Positions 8,445 through 17,282 of a DNA stretch of 64,000 bases are shown one piece after another. The DNA comes from an uncultured Eubacteriales bacterium. Its GTDB lineage: Bacteria > Bacillota > Clostridia > Oscillospirales > Oscillospiraceae. Every line of letters begins with the position of its first letter. Within the stretch, counting starts at the first letter, position 1. A program made the position numbers and the translations under genes. The notes under the pieces are model-generated. The model had not been told where the DNA came from. It did not search any database and was given only the letters and a program-made list of their open reading frames with translations. The DNA is taken from positions 1-64,000 of the forward strand of contig CABQNH010000001.1 of the NCBI GenBank assembly GCA_902465435.1. Reading direction: 5' to 3'.

Positions 8445-9542
8445 TTAAACGTTGAACAGGAAGTTGACCACGTCGCCGTCCTTCATCACATATTCTTTCC
8501 CCTCGGAACGCACCAGCCCCTTTGCCTTTGCATTGGCCAGAGAACCGTTCGCCTTCAAATCCTCAAAGGCAATTACCTCCGCGCGAATGAAGCCGCGCTC
8601 AAAGTCCGAGTGGATCTTCCCCGCCGCCTGCGGTGCCTTCGTGCCGTTTCGGATCGTCCATGCACGGCACTCGTCCGAGCCTGCGGTCAGGAAGGAGATC
8701 AGCCCCAACAGATGGTAGCTTTTTTGAATCAGGGCATCCAGTCCGGACTGCTTCAACCCCAGTTCCTCCATAAACATGGCCTTTTCCTCCGGGTCGTCCA
8801 GCTCCGCGATGTCCGCCTCCAGCTTTGCGCTGATCGGAAGCACCTCGCTGCCCTCTGCCTCGGCCAATGCCTTGACCCTCTGAAAATAATCTACGCTCTC
8901 CGGGTCGTTAATCGCATTTTCGTCCAGATTGGCGGCATAAATCGTCTTTTTCAGCGTCAGAAGATCCGAGGTTCCGATCAGCTCGCGATCCTCGCTGCTG
9001 CACGCAAAGGTACGCGCAAGCTTGCCCTCATTGAGATGCTTCAGCAGCTCCGTGAATACCTCCGCCTCGTGATTGAACCGCTTGTCTCCACCCTTGGCAG
9101 CCTTCTGCGCCTTATCGATGCGCCGCGTGACCATATCGATATCCGCCATGACCAGCTCTAGATTGATAATCTCAATATCGCGCAGCGGATCCGTCGAGCC
9201 TTCCACATGGGTAACGTTCTCATTGTCAAAGCAGCGAACAACATGGACAATGGCGTCCGTTGTGCGGATGTTGCTCAGGAACTGATTCCCCAGCCCCTCG
9301 CCCTTAGACGCACCCTTGACCAAGCCCGCAATATCGACAAATTCAATCGTTGCCGGCGTAAACTTTTTCGGCTTATGATAGTCGCGCAGCCATTCCAGCC
9401 GTGCATCGGGCACGCTGACCACACCGACATTGGGATCAATGGTGCAGAAAGCATAGTTGTCCGCAGGCACACCGGCGTTCGTAATTGCATTGAACAAAGT
9501 GGACTTGCCGACATTCGGCAGTCCGACGATTCCTAATTTCAT
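8445..9542 (-). CDS. ychF: Redox-regulated ribosome-associated ATPase YchF/OLA1
   Basis: An Obg-family P-loop protein of 365 aa, the standard length. The G1 motif GLPNVGKSTLFNAI opens the protein, a coiled-coil insert lies in the middle and a C-terminal TGS domain ends with DGDVVNFLFNV. Members bind ribosomes and prefer ATP to GTP. It appears monocistronic. Confidence 0.97.
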   Translation of the reverse strand: MKLGIVGLPNVGKSTLFNAITNAGVPADNYAFCTIDPNVGVVSVPDARLEWLRDYHKPKKFTPATIEFVDIAGLVKGASKGEGLGNQFLSNIRTTDAIVHVVRCFDNENVTHVEGSTDPLRDIEIINLELVMADIDMVTRRIDKAQKAAKGGDKRFNHEAEVFTELLKHLNEGKLARTFACSSEDRELIGTSDLLTLKKTIYAANLDENAINDPESVDYFQRVKALAEAEGSEVLPISAKLEADIAELDDPEEKAMFMEELGLKQSGLDALIQKSYHLLGLISFLTAGSDECRAWTIRNGTKAPQAAGKIHSDFERGFIRAEVIAFEDLKANGSLANAKAKGLVRSEGKEYVMKDGDVVNFLFNV

Positions 9543-9607
9543 ATATCTCTACATCTCCTTAAAAAATCCTGATTTATAAAGAGTTCCCGCGATCCGGCGT
9601 TTTCGGT

Positions 9608-10189
9608 TTACGCCATTTCCGCATTTGGGTTTATTGGATTATCCATAGGCACTTTCTGTGTCGCACCCAAATAATCTTCTTTGGTAATCATCATGTGAAG
9701 GAACCCGTCTTTTACCCCCAATTCCTTAAAGCCTGCTTTGCGATGGGTTTCCCATGCGGCAATTTCGTTCCGGGCAACCTCGAAGTCGTTATGGATTCTG
9801 GAAATACCGCAAACACGGAAGGCGTGATCCAGCATCAGCTTCAGCGCAGGAACAGCATAGCCCTTACCTCGGAAGGGGGCATAGATCACAATGCCCATAT
9901 CCCACCAGTCCTTTTCGGGAGTATCGTGGAAGCACACATCTCCGATCCATGCACCGTCAGAGCTGCGCTTTATGTAGGCATAGAAACGCTCCGGCTCTTG
10001 TCCAATCATGTTTTCATACCAGCCGGGCAGCACCTCGTCCGGGTAGTCAATGCAGCCGGTGTCCCGATGGTAGCCGTCGTAGTCCACATCCCAATTTGCG
10101 TTGTAGGACATCGTTTCCGGATCAGACGTCATCTGCTGATAGAACCATAGATCCTCCAACTTGGGGATGTATAGCTCAAGTTTTCCCAT
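9608..10189 (-). CDS. GNAT family acetyltransferase
   Basis: A 193-aa protein beginning MGKLELYIP. The GNAT core is visible as IGDVCFHDTPEKDWWDMGIV followed by the CoA loop APFRGKGYAVPAL and the helix NEIAAWETHRKAGFKELG. The substrate is unknown. A strong promoter stands upstream at 10365-10393, which implies a 5' leader of about 165 nt. Confidence 0.85.
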   Translation of the reverse strand: MGKLELYIPKLEDLWFYQQMTSDPETMSYNANWDVDYDGYHRDTGCIDYPDEVLPGWYENMIGQEPERFYAYIKRSSDGAWIGDVCFHDTPEKDWWDMGIVIYAPFRGKGYAVPALKLMLDHAFRVCGISRIHNDFEVARNEIAAWETHRKAGFKELGVKDGFLHMMITKEDYLGATQKVPMDNPINPNAEMA

Positions 10190-10364
10190 ATATTTTATTC
10201 CTTACTCTTCGTTCCAGTATGCTTGTCCCGCCACCATTGGGAAGCGGGGTCATTCTCCCCCAGTATTCACCGACATGATCTTTCGACTCCTGCCTGAATA
10301 AAAGGAGCCACATAGATTGCTCCACTCTCCGCACCCGCGAAAAAGGACACACTATTACATATAA

Positions 10365-10393
10365 ATTATAGCATATAACGTCCTTTTTCTCAA
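10365..10393 (-). promoter_or_regulatory. Sigma-A type promoter for the GNAT gene
   Basis: On the - strand: TTGAGA (10388-10393), a 17-bp spacer and TATAAT (10365-10370). Confidence 0.65.
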
Positions 10394-10738
10394 GCCGTTG
10401 CGTGAAAAAACACTCCACCGATTTGTAAATTCTTCAGAACCTCTGATATCTCCGGCTTCTCGCTGATGAGCGGTTCTAATTTCCTTCGCTTGACCAGCTT
10501 CTTTGTGCCGGCGAAATGCACAAACGGGCAGCTGGGCGTTCTCAGCATACTGCCAATTTTGTTGATGCCAAAGCGATTTTATGTCGTGGTCATGCTCTGC
10601 GCTGAAGTTACGGACGTCAAGCCGGTTCATCTCGCGGCGAATCAGACGCAGCCTCTGCTCATTCAGGCAGATTTCCTTGCGGCTGGTCTGTGTGCGGCCC
10701 GATAGGTCATAGCCCTCTTTTCTCGATCCGCCGGACAT
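10390..10738 (-). pseudogene. Decayed gene remnant of unknown family
   Basis: One frame reads RLRLIRREMNRLDVRNF and later NWQYAENAQLP. Another frame then continues FAGTKKLVKRRKLEPLISEK and KPEISEVLKNLQIGG up to a stop at 10390-10392. The switch of plausible coding sequence between frames points to a frameshifted remnant, possibly from an integrated element. I do not recognise the family. Confidence 0.4.
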
Positions 10739-10892
10739 TTTTTAGTCATACGTTTCTATAGACGATAATGGAAAGAAAGCAAAACGCGCCTGACTGAAAA
10801 GGAGTCCGTTTATGTTTCGTATTTTGCTATTTTGTTTCTCAAATGCAAAATCGACTTCTTGAAGCTTTTCTGCAAATGGTTGGGATGTTTTG

Positions 10893-10921
10893 TTGATTTA
10901 TTCGAGACTTTGTGTTATAAT
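10893..10921 (+). promoter_or_regulatory. Promoter of the small HTH regulator
   Basis: TTGATT (10893-10898), a 17-bp spacer and TATAAT (10916-10921), about 50 bp before the ATG. Confidence 0.7.
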
Positions 10922-10971
10922 AATTTATATGTTAGAATTGTAAAGTTTGTGCTGAAACAAGGAGTGCTATC

Positions 10972-11184
10972 ATGAAAATCAGTTATAAAAAGCTCTGGGT
11001 TTTGCTCATTCAGAGAGATATAACCAAAGTGCAGCTGAGAGCAGATGTCGGAATATCAGCCGGAACAATGAGCAAGCTCAACAAAGGGGAAGATGTTGCC
11101 CTTTCTGTCTTGCTGCGAATTTGCGACTATCTGAACTGCGACATTGGGGATATCTGTGAGGCTGTACGGGTGGAAAACGACTGA
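10972..11184 (+). CDS. Small XRE/Cro-type DNA-binding protein
   Basis: A 70-aa helix-turn-helix protein of the short XRE/YozG class. The HTH spans about residues 16-45 (KVQLRADVGISAGTMSKLNK) and is followed by LRICDYLNCDIGDICE, the hallmark C-terminus of this group. AAGGAG precedes the ATG. Such proteins are common on integrated elements, and the debris on both sides (10390-10738, 11254-11622) supports that origin. Confidence 0.85.
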   Translation: MKISYKKLWVLLIQRDITKVQLRADVGISAGTMSKLNKGEDVALSVLLRICDYLNCDIGDICEAVRVEND

Positions 11185-11253
11185 GTCCCGTTTTTCGTAC
11201 AGCCTTCATGCTATTAAATAAGAGACTACCGTGTGTTTCAATGAGATGATGAA

Positions 11254-11474
11254 ATGCAGATAATAGATAACATAGCAAGACCGTCAAGGACAATCTGCAA
11301 TCGGGTATTCATAAAGGCAGTAAGCTGTCCGTTGTCACCGCTTGCTTCTCAATCTATGCGTATCAGGAGCTCAAAGAACAGCTTGAAAAACAGATCGCCG
11401 CACTGAAAAGCAAGATGCGGCGTGAGAATTCGCTCACTTGGAAGATAAAAAGGAATGCGGAGTTAAAAAACTAA
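11254..11474 (+). pseudogene. Fused remnants of an ICE-type helicase and a DUF4391-type protein
   Basis: MQIIDNIA is followed, after a frame slip, by DNLQSGIHKGSKLSVV and FSIYAYQELKEQL. From memory, these resemble the N-terminus of PLD/SNF2-type helicases on conjugative elements. The next residues, LEKQIAALKSKMRREN to a stop, resemble the coiled-coil C-terminus of DUF4391 proteins, which usually accompany that helicase. The join suggests an internal deletion. Non-functional. Confidence 0.45.
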
Positions 11475-11496
11475 GAAGGAAAATGGAGGTACTGTA

Positions 11497-11622
11497 ATGA
11501 GCTTTTCAGAGAGAATGAAACTTGTTCCCGTAAAGCAAATTCAAACCGATGGTATAGACACTGCCCTAAAACGTAGAATTGGCTTACTTCAAAACTCGCG
11601 CCGGCCGTACTTATGTACTTAG
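11497..11622 (+). pseudogene. N-terminal stub of an AbiJ-like abortive-infection protein
   Basis: With GGAGG upstream, the frame starts MSFSERMKLVPVKQIQTDGI and then DTALKRRI, which resembles the AbiJ N-terminal domain (pattern SFSERxGxVxVK...IDxxLR). It then runs into the repeat hairpin at 11595 and stops. Only about 28 native codons remain. The family call is from memory of the pattern. Confidence 0.45.
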
Positions 11623-11690
11623 GCAGGCGCGAGTTCCGAAATAAGAAAAACTAGATAATGCCCCACTTTTCAAGCTGCTTTTGTTTAAAT
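11595..11690 (+). repeat. Degenerate copy of the terminator-associated repeat (central part)
   Basis: Carries the central hairpin of the family, ACTCGCGCC...GGCGCGAGT, followed by TCCGAAATAAG and an A/T-rich tail resembling copies 2 and 3. Neither terminal repeat is recognisable. It interrupts the AbiJ-like stub. A short AAAAA-AGCATGCT-TTTTT palindrome at about 11719-11737 may end the convergent permease transcript. Confidence 0.55.
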
Positions 11691-11806
11691 TCTCACAAGG
11701 CAGATCCCTTTGAAAGCAAAAACAGCATGCTATTTTTAACGGTTGCGAATACAATCGGCAGCCTGCGGCAGACCTTCGGTCATGTCCATTTTGCAGCCGT
11801 CTGCTT

Positions 11807-13216
11807 TTATTCCGTGTCACTCGTTTGCGCAGCGTCAATGGTCTCCTCAGTCAGTGCGTCCACATTTTGCATTTTGACCTTCTTCGGAATGGCCAGTGAC
11901 AGAAGCATCGCAACGACAAACACGCCCGCGACGGGGTTGTCTGCAAAAATCTCCTGAATGATCTGCGGCATTCCGGAGAAGAACTCGGGCACCTGCGTCA
12001 CGCCGATGCCGATTGCAAAGCTCGTAGCCGCAATCAAAGTATTTCTCTGGTCGAAGCCGCACTCCCCAAGCATGGTCACGCCGGAGACAATGATTGCGCC
12101 GAACATGATAACCGTGCAACCGCCCAGCACACAGTCGGGAAGCGTCGAAAAGAATGCGCCCACGGGTGGGAACAATCCCGCAATGACCAGCGTCAGCGCG
12201 CCGAACAGGATCGTGAAGCGATTGACGACCTTCGTCATAGCAACCAGACCGACATTCTGGCTGAAGGAGGTTATGGGCGAACAGCCGAACACGCCGCCGG
12301 AAACCGCTGAGACAAAGCCGTCACAAGCCAGCGAGCCGGAAACCTCGCGTTCCGTGATCTCGCGGCCGAGACCGCCCGTGCAGACGGCAGAGGTATCGCC
12401 GATGGTCTCCGCAGCAGACACGAGGAAAACCAGCGTGGCGGAGATAATCGCGCCGAGGTCAAACTTCGGCGTATATGCAAACAGGCGCGGCAGAGAAACA
12501 ATGCCCAATTCCGAGATGGTATTTTTCATCGAGTGGAAATCGACCATGCCGAAAAACAGGGAAACGATATAACCGACGATCAGACCGAACAGCATATAAA
12601 GCTGCTTCCAGAAGCCCTTTGCCAGCGAGTTGAAAACAAGGCAGGCGGTCAGCGTAATAACGGCAACCAGCAGATTCTGCCACGCGCCCTTGGGAAAGGC
12701 TGCGGAGCTTGCGAAGGAGCTAATGCCGGTAGACAGCAGACTGAAGCCGATGGTCGTGACCACGCAGGCCGAGACGATCGGACTGACGAAGCGCCGCCAG
12801 TATTTGGCCGTCAAGCCCAGAAGTCCCTCCATGCAGCCGCCGACGATTACCGCTCCGATCATTATGCCGTAATCTCTTTGTGCCAGTGTCCGCATGGCCG
12901 CCAGGAAGGTGAAGCTCAATCCCATGACCACCGGCAGACGCGAGCCGATGCGCCAGACGGGATAGAGCTGGATCAGTGTGCCAAGGCCGGCGACCAGCAT
13001 GGCGGCCTGAATGAGCCGCGCCGTATCGATGTCGGTGAAGGCTTTGCCGTTGTAAACGGCGACGCCGGCGATCAGCATGACTGGTGTGACGTTTGCCACG
13101 AACATGGCCAGCACATGCTGCATGCCGAACGGAATGGCTTTGGCGATTGGGACGCGTCCGTCGAGCTTATAGATGTTCTCGACCGACGCAGCCGCGCGGG
13201 ACTTCTGGTTTTTCAT
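11807..13216 (-). CDS. NCS2 family purine/uracil permease
   Basis: A 469-aa polytopic membrane transporter for a nucleobase (xanthine, uric acid or uracil) with H+ or Na+. The N-terminal motif AIPFGMQHVLAMFVANVTPV and the central segment SPITSFSQNVGLVAMTKVV are NCS2 hallmarks; the latter is nearer to the xanthine/urate branch than to UraA. The start at 13216 follows GGAG. It has a leader of about 110 nt and no adjacent purine genes. Confidence 0.92.
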   Translation of the reverse strand: MKNQKSRAAASVENIYKLDGRVPIAKAIPFGMQHVLAMFVANVTPVMLIAGVAVYNGKAFTDIDTARLIQAAMLVAGLGTLIQLYPVWRIGSRLPVVMGLSFTFLAAMRTLAQRDYGIMIGAVIVGGCMEGLLGLTAKYWRRFVSPIVSACVVTTIGFSLLSTGISSFASSAAFPKGAWQNLLVAVITLTACLVFNSLAKGFWKQLYMLFGLIVGYIVSLFFGMVDFHSMKNTISELGIVSLPRLFAYTPKFDLGAIISATLVFLVSAAETIGDTSAVCTGGLGREITEREVSGSLACDGFVSAVSGGVFGCSPITSFSQNVGLVAMTKVVNRFTILFGALTLVIAGLFPPVGAFFSTLPDCVLGGCTVIMFGAIIVSGVTMLGECGFDQRNTLIAATSFAIGIGVTQVPEFFSGMPQIIQEIFADNPVAGVFVVAMLLSLAIPKKVKMQNVDALTEETIDAAQTSDTE

Positions 13217-13340
13217 TTGTAAGACTCCTTTTATTTGGTAGCCGGAGCCGGGAATTGCTCCCGGTGACGGGCGGCGAATCCGAAAAGGGAAAAGTGACCC
13301 CCACACGTCGTTGTTCCGGCTTCAAGATTAAGTATAGCAC
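13217..13340 (-). promoter_or_regulatory. Leader and putative -10 of the permease gene
   Basis: A -10-like TATACT lies near 13333-13338 on the - strand, without a good -35. The leader holds a stem CCGGGA/TCCCGG just before the ribosome site. I could not fit the purine riboswitch consensus. Between 13340 and 13590 I see no gene or signal. Confidence 0.35.
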
Positions 13341-13589
13341 TTTGAAAATCGCAAAACAGCACAAACTTTTTGATTGCCTAACAAAAATTTAGGCAGATTT
13401 TTGTGAAGAACACCGGTTTTTCTCCACAGGTGATCCGCACTCAGGAAAAACCTCTTGCCCACATCAGATTGCAGCCGTCAGGCGCTGCGCATCCGTCCTC
13501 TGTGTTCCGGCTTAGTGAGGAGACAAATGGACTTGCCGCAGAGTCGCGGCTGCATCCGTTTGTTCCTGAAGAACCGTATGAAAGCAGGG

Positions 13590-13890
13590 CAGGCTATCAA
13601 GACGGAAGACAGACGGAACCTCTGAATCCATCCTTGCGAATGGAATCAGAGGTTCCCTTCCGTGTGTCAAAAAACCTTTTTGACACGCTGGCAGACTACC
13701 GTTCGCGCCCGCACGAGTACATAGGTACGGCAAGGCACACGTTCCGAAATAAGTCAGAATAATATACTTTATCAACTTTTTGAACCGTATTTGTTTGAAA
13801 ATTTCCAAAAACAGAATAGATGCGTATCACATAGAAATCGTCAAAAATGTTTTCCCATTTTGACGGTTGCGGACTTTATTGACAGTCTGA
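13590..13890 (+). repeat. Terminator-associated repeat, copy 2 (rearranged left end)
   Basis: A left-end-like CAGGCTATCAAGACGGAA (13590-13607) is separated by a 42-bp hairpin (13615-13656, arms GGAACCTCTGAATCCATCC) from the outer hairpin GTGTCAAAAAA...TTTTTGACAC (13664-13686) and a second, truncated left end CAGACTACC. Then come the central hairpin region, an A/T-rich part, the CGTCAAAA...TTTTGACG hairpin and the right end finishing GACAGTCTG (13889). Confidence 0.8.
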
Positions 13891-13992
13891 AAGTTGTGGA
13901 GGATTGTCCATGCGGATAATCCTCCACAACTCATATGAACATTTGAGCGCGCTAAGGTGGCGAGGAAGCTGCGCTTTCTTGAAGCAAACCTT
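13827..13992 (+). repeat. Left arm of a long inverted repeat around serine dehydratase and proS
   Basis: Positions 13827-13965 read the same as the reverse complement of the arm at 17283-17446, apart from a few differing bases beyond the ends. After a short divergent patch CTTGAAGCAAACCTT is shared again. It includes the right end of repeat copy 2, the terminator hairpin and about 60 bp of gene-proximal sequence. Confidence 0.85.
13892..13931 (-). terminator. Terminator hairpin of the serine dehydratase gene
   Basis: A 40-bp near-perfect palindrome AGTTGTGGAGGATT...AATCCTCCACAACT, followed on the - strand by TTTCAGACTG. The same hairpin recurs at 17342-17381 and 17796-17835. Confidence 0.7.
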
Positions 13993-14002
13993 CTTACCGT
14001 TT

Positions 14003-15217
14003 TTATCGTTCGCGGCGGCTATAATAGCGCGCCAGGCCACCCTCCGAGGTTTCGCGGAACTGATGGCTCATATTGATGCCCGTCTGGTACATGGTGCGCA
14101 CAACCATGTCAAACGAAATGTTTCTTGTGCCGCAAAGGAAGCGGGACAGATTCATGGCGTCCAGCGCGCGCTTTGCCGCAACGGCGTTTCGCTCGATGCA
14201 GGGGATCTGCACCAAGCCGCAGATCGGGTCGCAGGTCAGGCCGAGCTGATGCTCCAAAGCGATTTCTGCAGCATATTCGATCTGCTCAATGGTCATGCCG
14301 AAGAGGTCGGAAAGCGCAGCCGCCGCCATGGCGCAGGCCGTTCCGATCTCCGCCTGACAGCCGCACTCGGCGCCGGAAATCGACGCATTGCGCTTGACGA
14401 GATTGCCGATTATACCGGCCACGCCGAGCGCGCGCGCAATACGGGCGTTTTCAAAGTGATACCGCTCCTGCATATAATAAAGCACCGCCGGCAGCACACC
14501 GCAGCTTCCGCAGGTCGGCGCGGTCACGATCGTACCGTTCGCCGCATTCTGCTCGGCAACGGCATAGGCATAGGCACAAACCATCCGCAGCTCGCGAACC
14601 TGCGGAATTTCCAGCTTCGTTTCCTGCCGATAAAGGAACTTTGCCTTACGCTCCACGTTCAGGCCGCCGGGCAGAATTCCGGAGGTATTGAGTCCCTCTT
14701 CGATGGAACGCTTCATCATTTTCCAGATGTGCAGCAGGAAGTCCCAGATTTCCTTTCCCTCGTTCATCTCCACATAATGCGCAAGGTCATCGATGTAGCG
14801 CCAACGGCAGAACTGGGTAATTTCGGCAAAGGAATTTTCCGGATAAACGTCCTCCGCCTCACGCGTCTCGCGTCCTTCGATCACGATGTCGCCGCCGCCG
14901 ACGGATTCCACACGAATGGTGGCGATCTCCTCTCCGCCCTTGTAGGCAAAGAAATCCATTGTGTTCGGATGCTTCATCTCGGGCGGATCCTTTTTTGCGA
15001 AAACGACCTCCGTCTCCACCGGAGCCAGCACCTCATAGAGCACATGATCCGTGCCGTGTCCGACGCCTGTTTTCGACAAAGAGCCGTACAGGATAACCTT
15101 ATAACGATCCGCATCCGGGTTTTCTTCCTTAAAAATCTTTGCAGCGCGCTCCGGCCCCATCGTATGCGAGGACGACGGCCCCTTGCCCACCTTATAAATA
15201 TCACGAATTGATTTCAT
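14003..15217 (-). CDS. sdaA: L-serine ammonia-lyase (serine dehydratase), Fe-S, single chain
   Basis: Deaminates L-serine to pyruvate and ammonia with a [4Fe-4S] cluster, no PLP. The N-terminal beta-domain begins with the signature GPSSSHTMGPE (about residue 13). The C-terminal alpha-domain carries TAPTCGSCGVLPAVL, GAECGCQAEIG and CDPICGLVQIPCIERN, holding the cluster cysteines. At 404 aa it is shorter than E. coli SdaA but has both domains fused. It is divergent from proS and lies inside the inverted repeat. Confidence 0.95.
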   Translation of the reverse strand: MKSIRDIYKVGKGPSSSHTMGPERAAKIFKEENPDADRYKVILYGSLSKTGVGHGTDHVLYEVLAPVETEVVFAKKDPPEMKHPNTMDFFAYKGGEEIATIRVESVGGGDIVIEGRETREAEDVYPENSFAEITQFCRWRYIDDLAHYVEMNEGKEIWDFLLHIWKMMKRSIEEGLNTSGILPGGLNVERKAKFLYRQETKLEIPQVRELRMVCAYAYAVAEQNAANGTIVTAPTCGSCGVLPAVLYYMQERYHFENARIARALGVAGIIGNLVKRNASISGAECGCQAEIGTACAMAAAALSDLFGMTIEQIEYAAEIALEHQLGLTCDPICGLVQIPCIERNAVAAKRALDAMNLSRFLCGTRNISFDMVVRTMYQTGINMSHQFRETSEGGLARYYSRRER

Positions 15218-15249
15218 TTTTCTTCCCCCTGTTTTCCCAAATCAACGCC

Positions 15250-15278
15250 ATTATAGCAGATTATCGCCGGGAAAACAA
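15250..15278 (-). promoter_or_regulatory. Promoter of the serine dehydratase gene
   Basis: On the - strand: TTGTTT (15273-15278), a 17-bp spacer and TATAAT (15250-15255), about 30 nt before the ATG. Confidence 0.65.
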
Positions 15279-15376
15279 CGGCATTTCGCAGGAAATTCGA
15301 TATTTTGCGCGTTCCGGCAGTGCCGCGCCCGTGCGGCTTTGCACCTTCGATCCTGCGCTTCCTCCGGCCCCGCGAT

Positions 15377-15538
15377 TCACGGTTTTTTTGTGCCGTGGAT
15401 TGCCTCCAGAGACAATTCCCCCGCAAGCTTAAACAGCGCATCTGCAAGCACCCGCTCCAACGGCAGTCCGAACCGTTCCGCAATTTTTCCGTACAGCGCA
15501 AGCGCCGCATCGTCCAGCAGAATTGTAACCTCCGTCAA
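15377..15538 (-). CDS. Small protein, possible ribbon-helix-helix type
   Basis: A 53-aa ORF starting at a TTG, with GGGAGGG seven bases upstream. It begins MTEVTILLDDAALALYGKIA and continues ERFGLPLERVLADAL. An initial beta-strand followed by two predicted helices is the layout of short RHH antitoxin-like proteins such as RelB/DinJ, but no partner toxin is adjacent. It lies upstream of both divergent neighbours. Function unknown. Confidence 0.5.
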   Translation of the reverse strand: MTEVTILLDDAALALYGKIAERFGLPLERVLADALFKLAGELSLEAIHGTKKP

Positions 15539-15815
15539 TACGCATCCCTCCCCCTGTTTCAAGCGCGCCATTGCAATCATCCGCGCAGGCAGGCAAAGCG
15601 TTTTGGGGCAAGGCGGCGCTTTAGCCGCGCCGAACCGTCGGCGGAATTTCAGGCCTTTTCCGATTGCCGCAAAAGCTTCAAGATCCGCCGCAGTGGATTC
15701 CTTCCGCGCCTCCTTCGTATTTCATCCTATGCAAGGCCTTGACAGCCGTGATAGAATAAAAAGAAGAGATTTTTTCGTCAGGGAACGAAATTTCAGAGTT
15801 ATGGAGGACGATAGA

Positions 15816-17252
15816 ATGGCGAAAGAGAAAAAGGTGGAGCAAATCACCGATATGGAGGTTGACTTTGCGCAGTGGTATACCGACGTCTGCAAGAAGGCGG
15901 AGCTGATCGACTATTCCAGCATCAAGGGAATGTTCGTCTATCGGCCGTATGGCTATGCCATCTGGGAGAATATGCAGCACGAGCTGGATCGGCGCTTCAA
16001 GGAGACCGGCGCCGAGAATGTCTACATGCCGATGCTGATTCCGGAATCCCTCCTGCAGAAGGAGAAGGATCATGTCGAAGGCTTTGCGCCGGAGTGCGCA
16101 TGGGTCACCTATGGCGGAAACGACAAGCTGGAAGAGCGCTACTGCATTCGCCCGACCTCGGAAACTCTGTTCTGCGAGCACTTCCGTAATGTCATTCAGT
16201 CCCACCGTGATCTTCCGAAAATGTACAACCAGTGGTGCAGCGTGCTGCGCTGGGAAAAAACCTCCCGTCCCTTCCTGCGCCACCGCGAATTCCTCTGGCA
16301 GGAGGGGCACACCATGCATGCCACGGCAGAGGAAGCCGAAGCCGAAACGCAGCGGATGCTGAACGTCTACGCCGACTTCTGTGAGGAATTTCTCGCTATG
16401 CCCGTCACGCGCGGCCGCAAGACGGATAAGGAAAAATTCAACGGCGCGGAGGCGACCTACACCATTGAATGCATGATGCACGACCGCAAGGCGCTGCAGG
16501 CCGGAACCTCGCATTATTTCGGCGACGGCTTCGCCCGCGCGTTTGATATTCGCTTTACGGATAAGAACAATCAGCTTGTGTATCCGCACCAGACCTCTTG
16601 GGGCGCATCCACCCGCTTGATCGGCGGCATGATCATGACGCACGGCGATAACAACGGCTTGGTGCTTCCTCCGAAGGTCGCCCCCATTCAGCTTGTGGTG
16701 ATCCCGATCGCCGCGCACAAGCCCGGCGTCACGGAAAAGGCAAGAGCGCTTGCCGAAACGCTGCGTAAGGCAGGTCTGCGCGTCAAGGTGGATGAAAGCG
16801 AGCAAAGCCCCGGCTGGAAATTTGCCGAGTATGAGATGAAGGGCGTACCGCTCCGTCTGGAGCTTGGCCCCAAGGATATTGAAAACGATCAGTGCGTTCT
16901 GGTTCGCCGGGACAATCGTGAAAAGACCTTTGTTGCGCTGGAGGATGTCGCAGCGCGCGCTGCCGAGCTTTTGGACGCGGTTCACCACAGCCTGTTTGAA
17001 AAGGCAAAGCGCAACATGGAGGAGCATACCTACGTCGCGCACTCGCTGGAGGAAGCGAAAAAGCTGCAGGAGGAAAATGGCGGCTTCATCAAGACCATGT
17101 GGTGCGGCGAGCTTGCCTGTGAGCTGAAAATGAAAGAGGTCGCCGGTATGAGCTCGCGCTGTATGCCGTTCCAGCAGGAACATTTGGATGATGTCTGCCC
17201 GATTTGCGGCAAAAAGGCCAAGACCATGATCTACTGGGGCATTGCCTACTAA
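15816..17252 (+). CDS. proS: Prolyl-tRNA synthetase, archaeal/eukaryote-like (type without editing insert)
   Basis: Charges tRNA-Pro. 478 aa, matching the compact class II ProS that lacks the bacterial INS editing domain. Motif 2 reads RWEKTSRPFLRHREFLWQEG. The C-terminal extension carries cysteines (CGELACELK, SSRCMPF, CPICGKKAK), probably a zinc site, and ends in the typical tyrosine (YWGIAY). The start at 15816 follows GGAGG, although the frame is open far upstream. No T-box is visible in the leader. Confidence 0.96.
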   Translation: MAKEKKVEQITDMEVDFAQWYTDVCKKAELIDYSSIKGMFVYRPYGYAIWENMQHELDRRFKETGAENVYMPMLIPESLLQKEKDHVEGFAPECAWVTYGGNDKLEERYCIRPTSETLFCEHFRNVIQSHRDLPKMYNQWCSVLRWEKTSRPFLRHREFLWQEGHTMHATAEEAEAETQRMLNVYADFCEEFLAMPVTRGRKTDKEKFNGAEATYTIECMMHDRKALQAGTSHYFGDGFARAFDIRFTDKNNQLVYPHQTSWGASTRLIGGMIMTHGDNNGLVLPPKVAPIQLVVIPIAAHKPGVTEKARALAETLRKAGLRVKVDESEQSPGWKFAEYEMKGVPLRLELGPKDIENDQCVLVRRDNREKTFVALEDVAARAAELLDAVHHSLFEKAKRNMEEHTYVAHSLEEAKKLQEENGGFIKTMWCGELACELKMKEVAGMSSRCMPFQQEHLDDVCPICGKKAKTMIYWGIAY

Positions 17253-17282
17253 AAACCGGATCCAAAGCCCTTCGCGGCAAGG

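Noticed and set aside
13217..13330. Purine riboswitch in the permease leader
   Set aside because: A GC-rich stem is present, but I could not place the three-way junction with its conserved loop sequences.
13904..15211. 435-codon + strand frame opening MSMRIILHNSYEHLSALRWR, with a similar opening on the - strand near 17369
   Set aside because: Both are antisense to sdaA and proS; the shared start is simply the inverted repeat translated. No ribosome site or family match.
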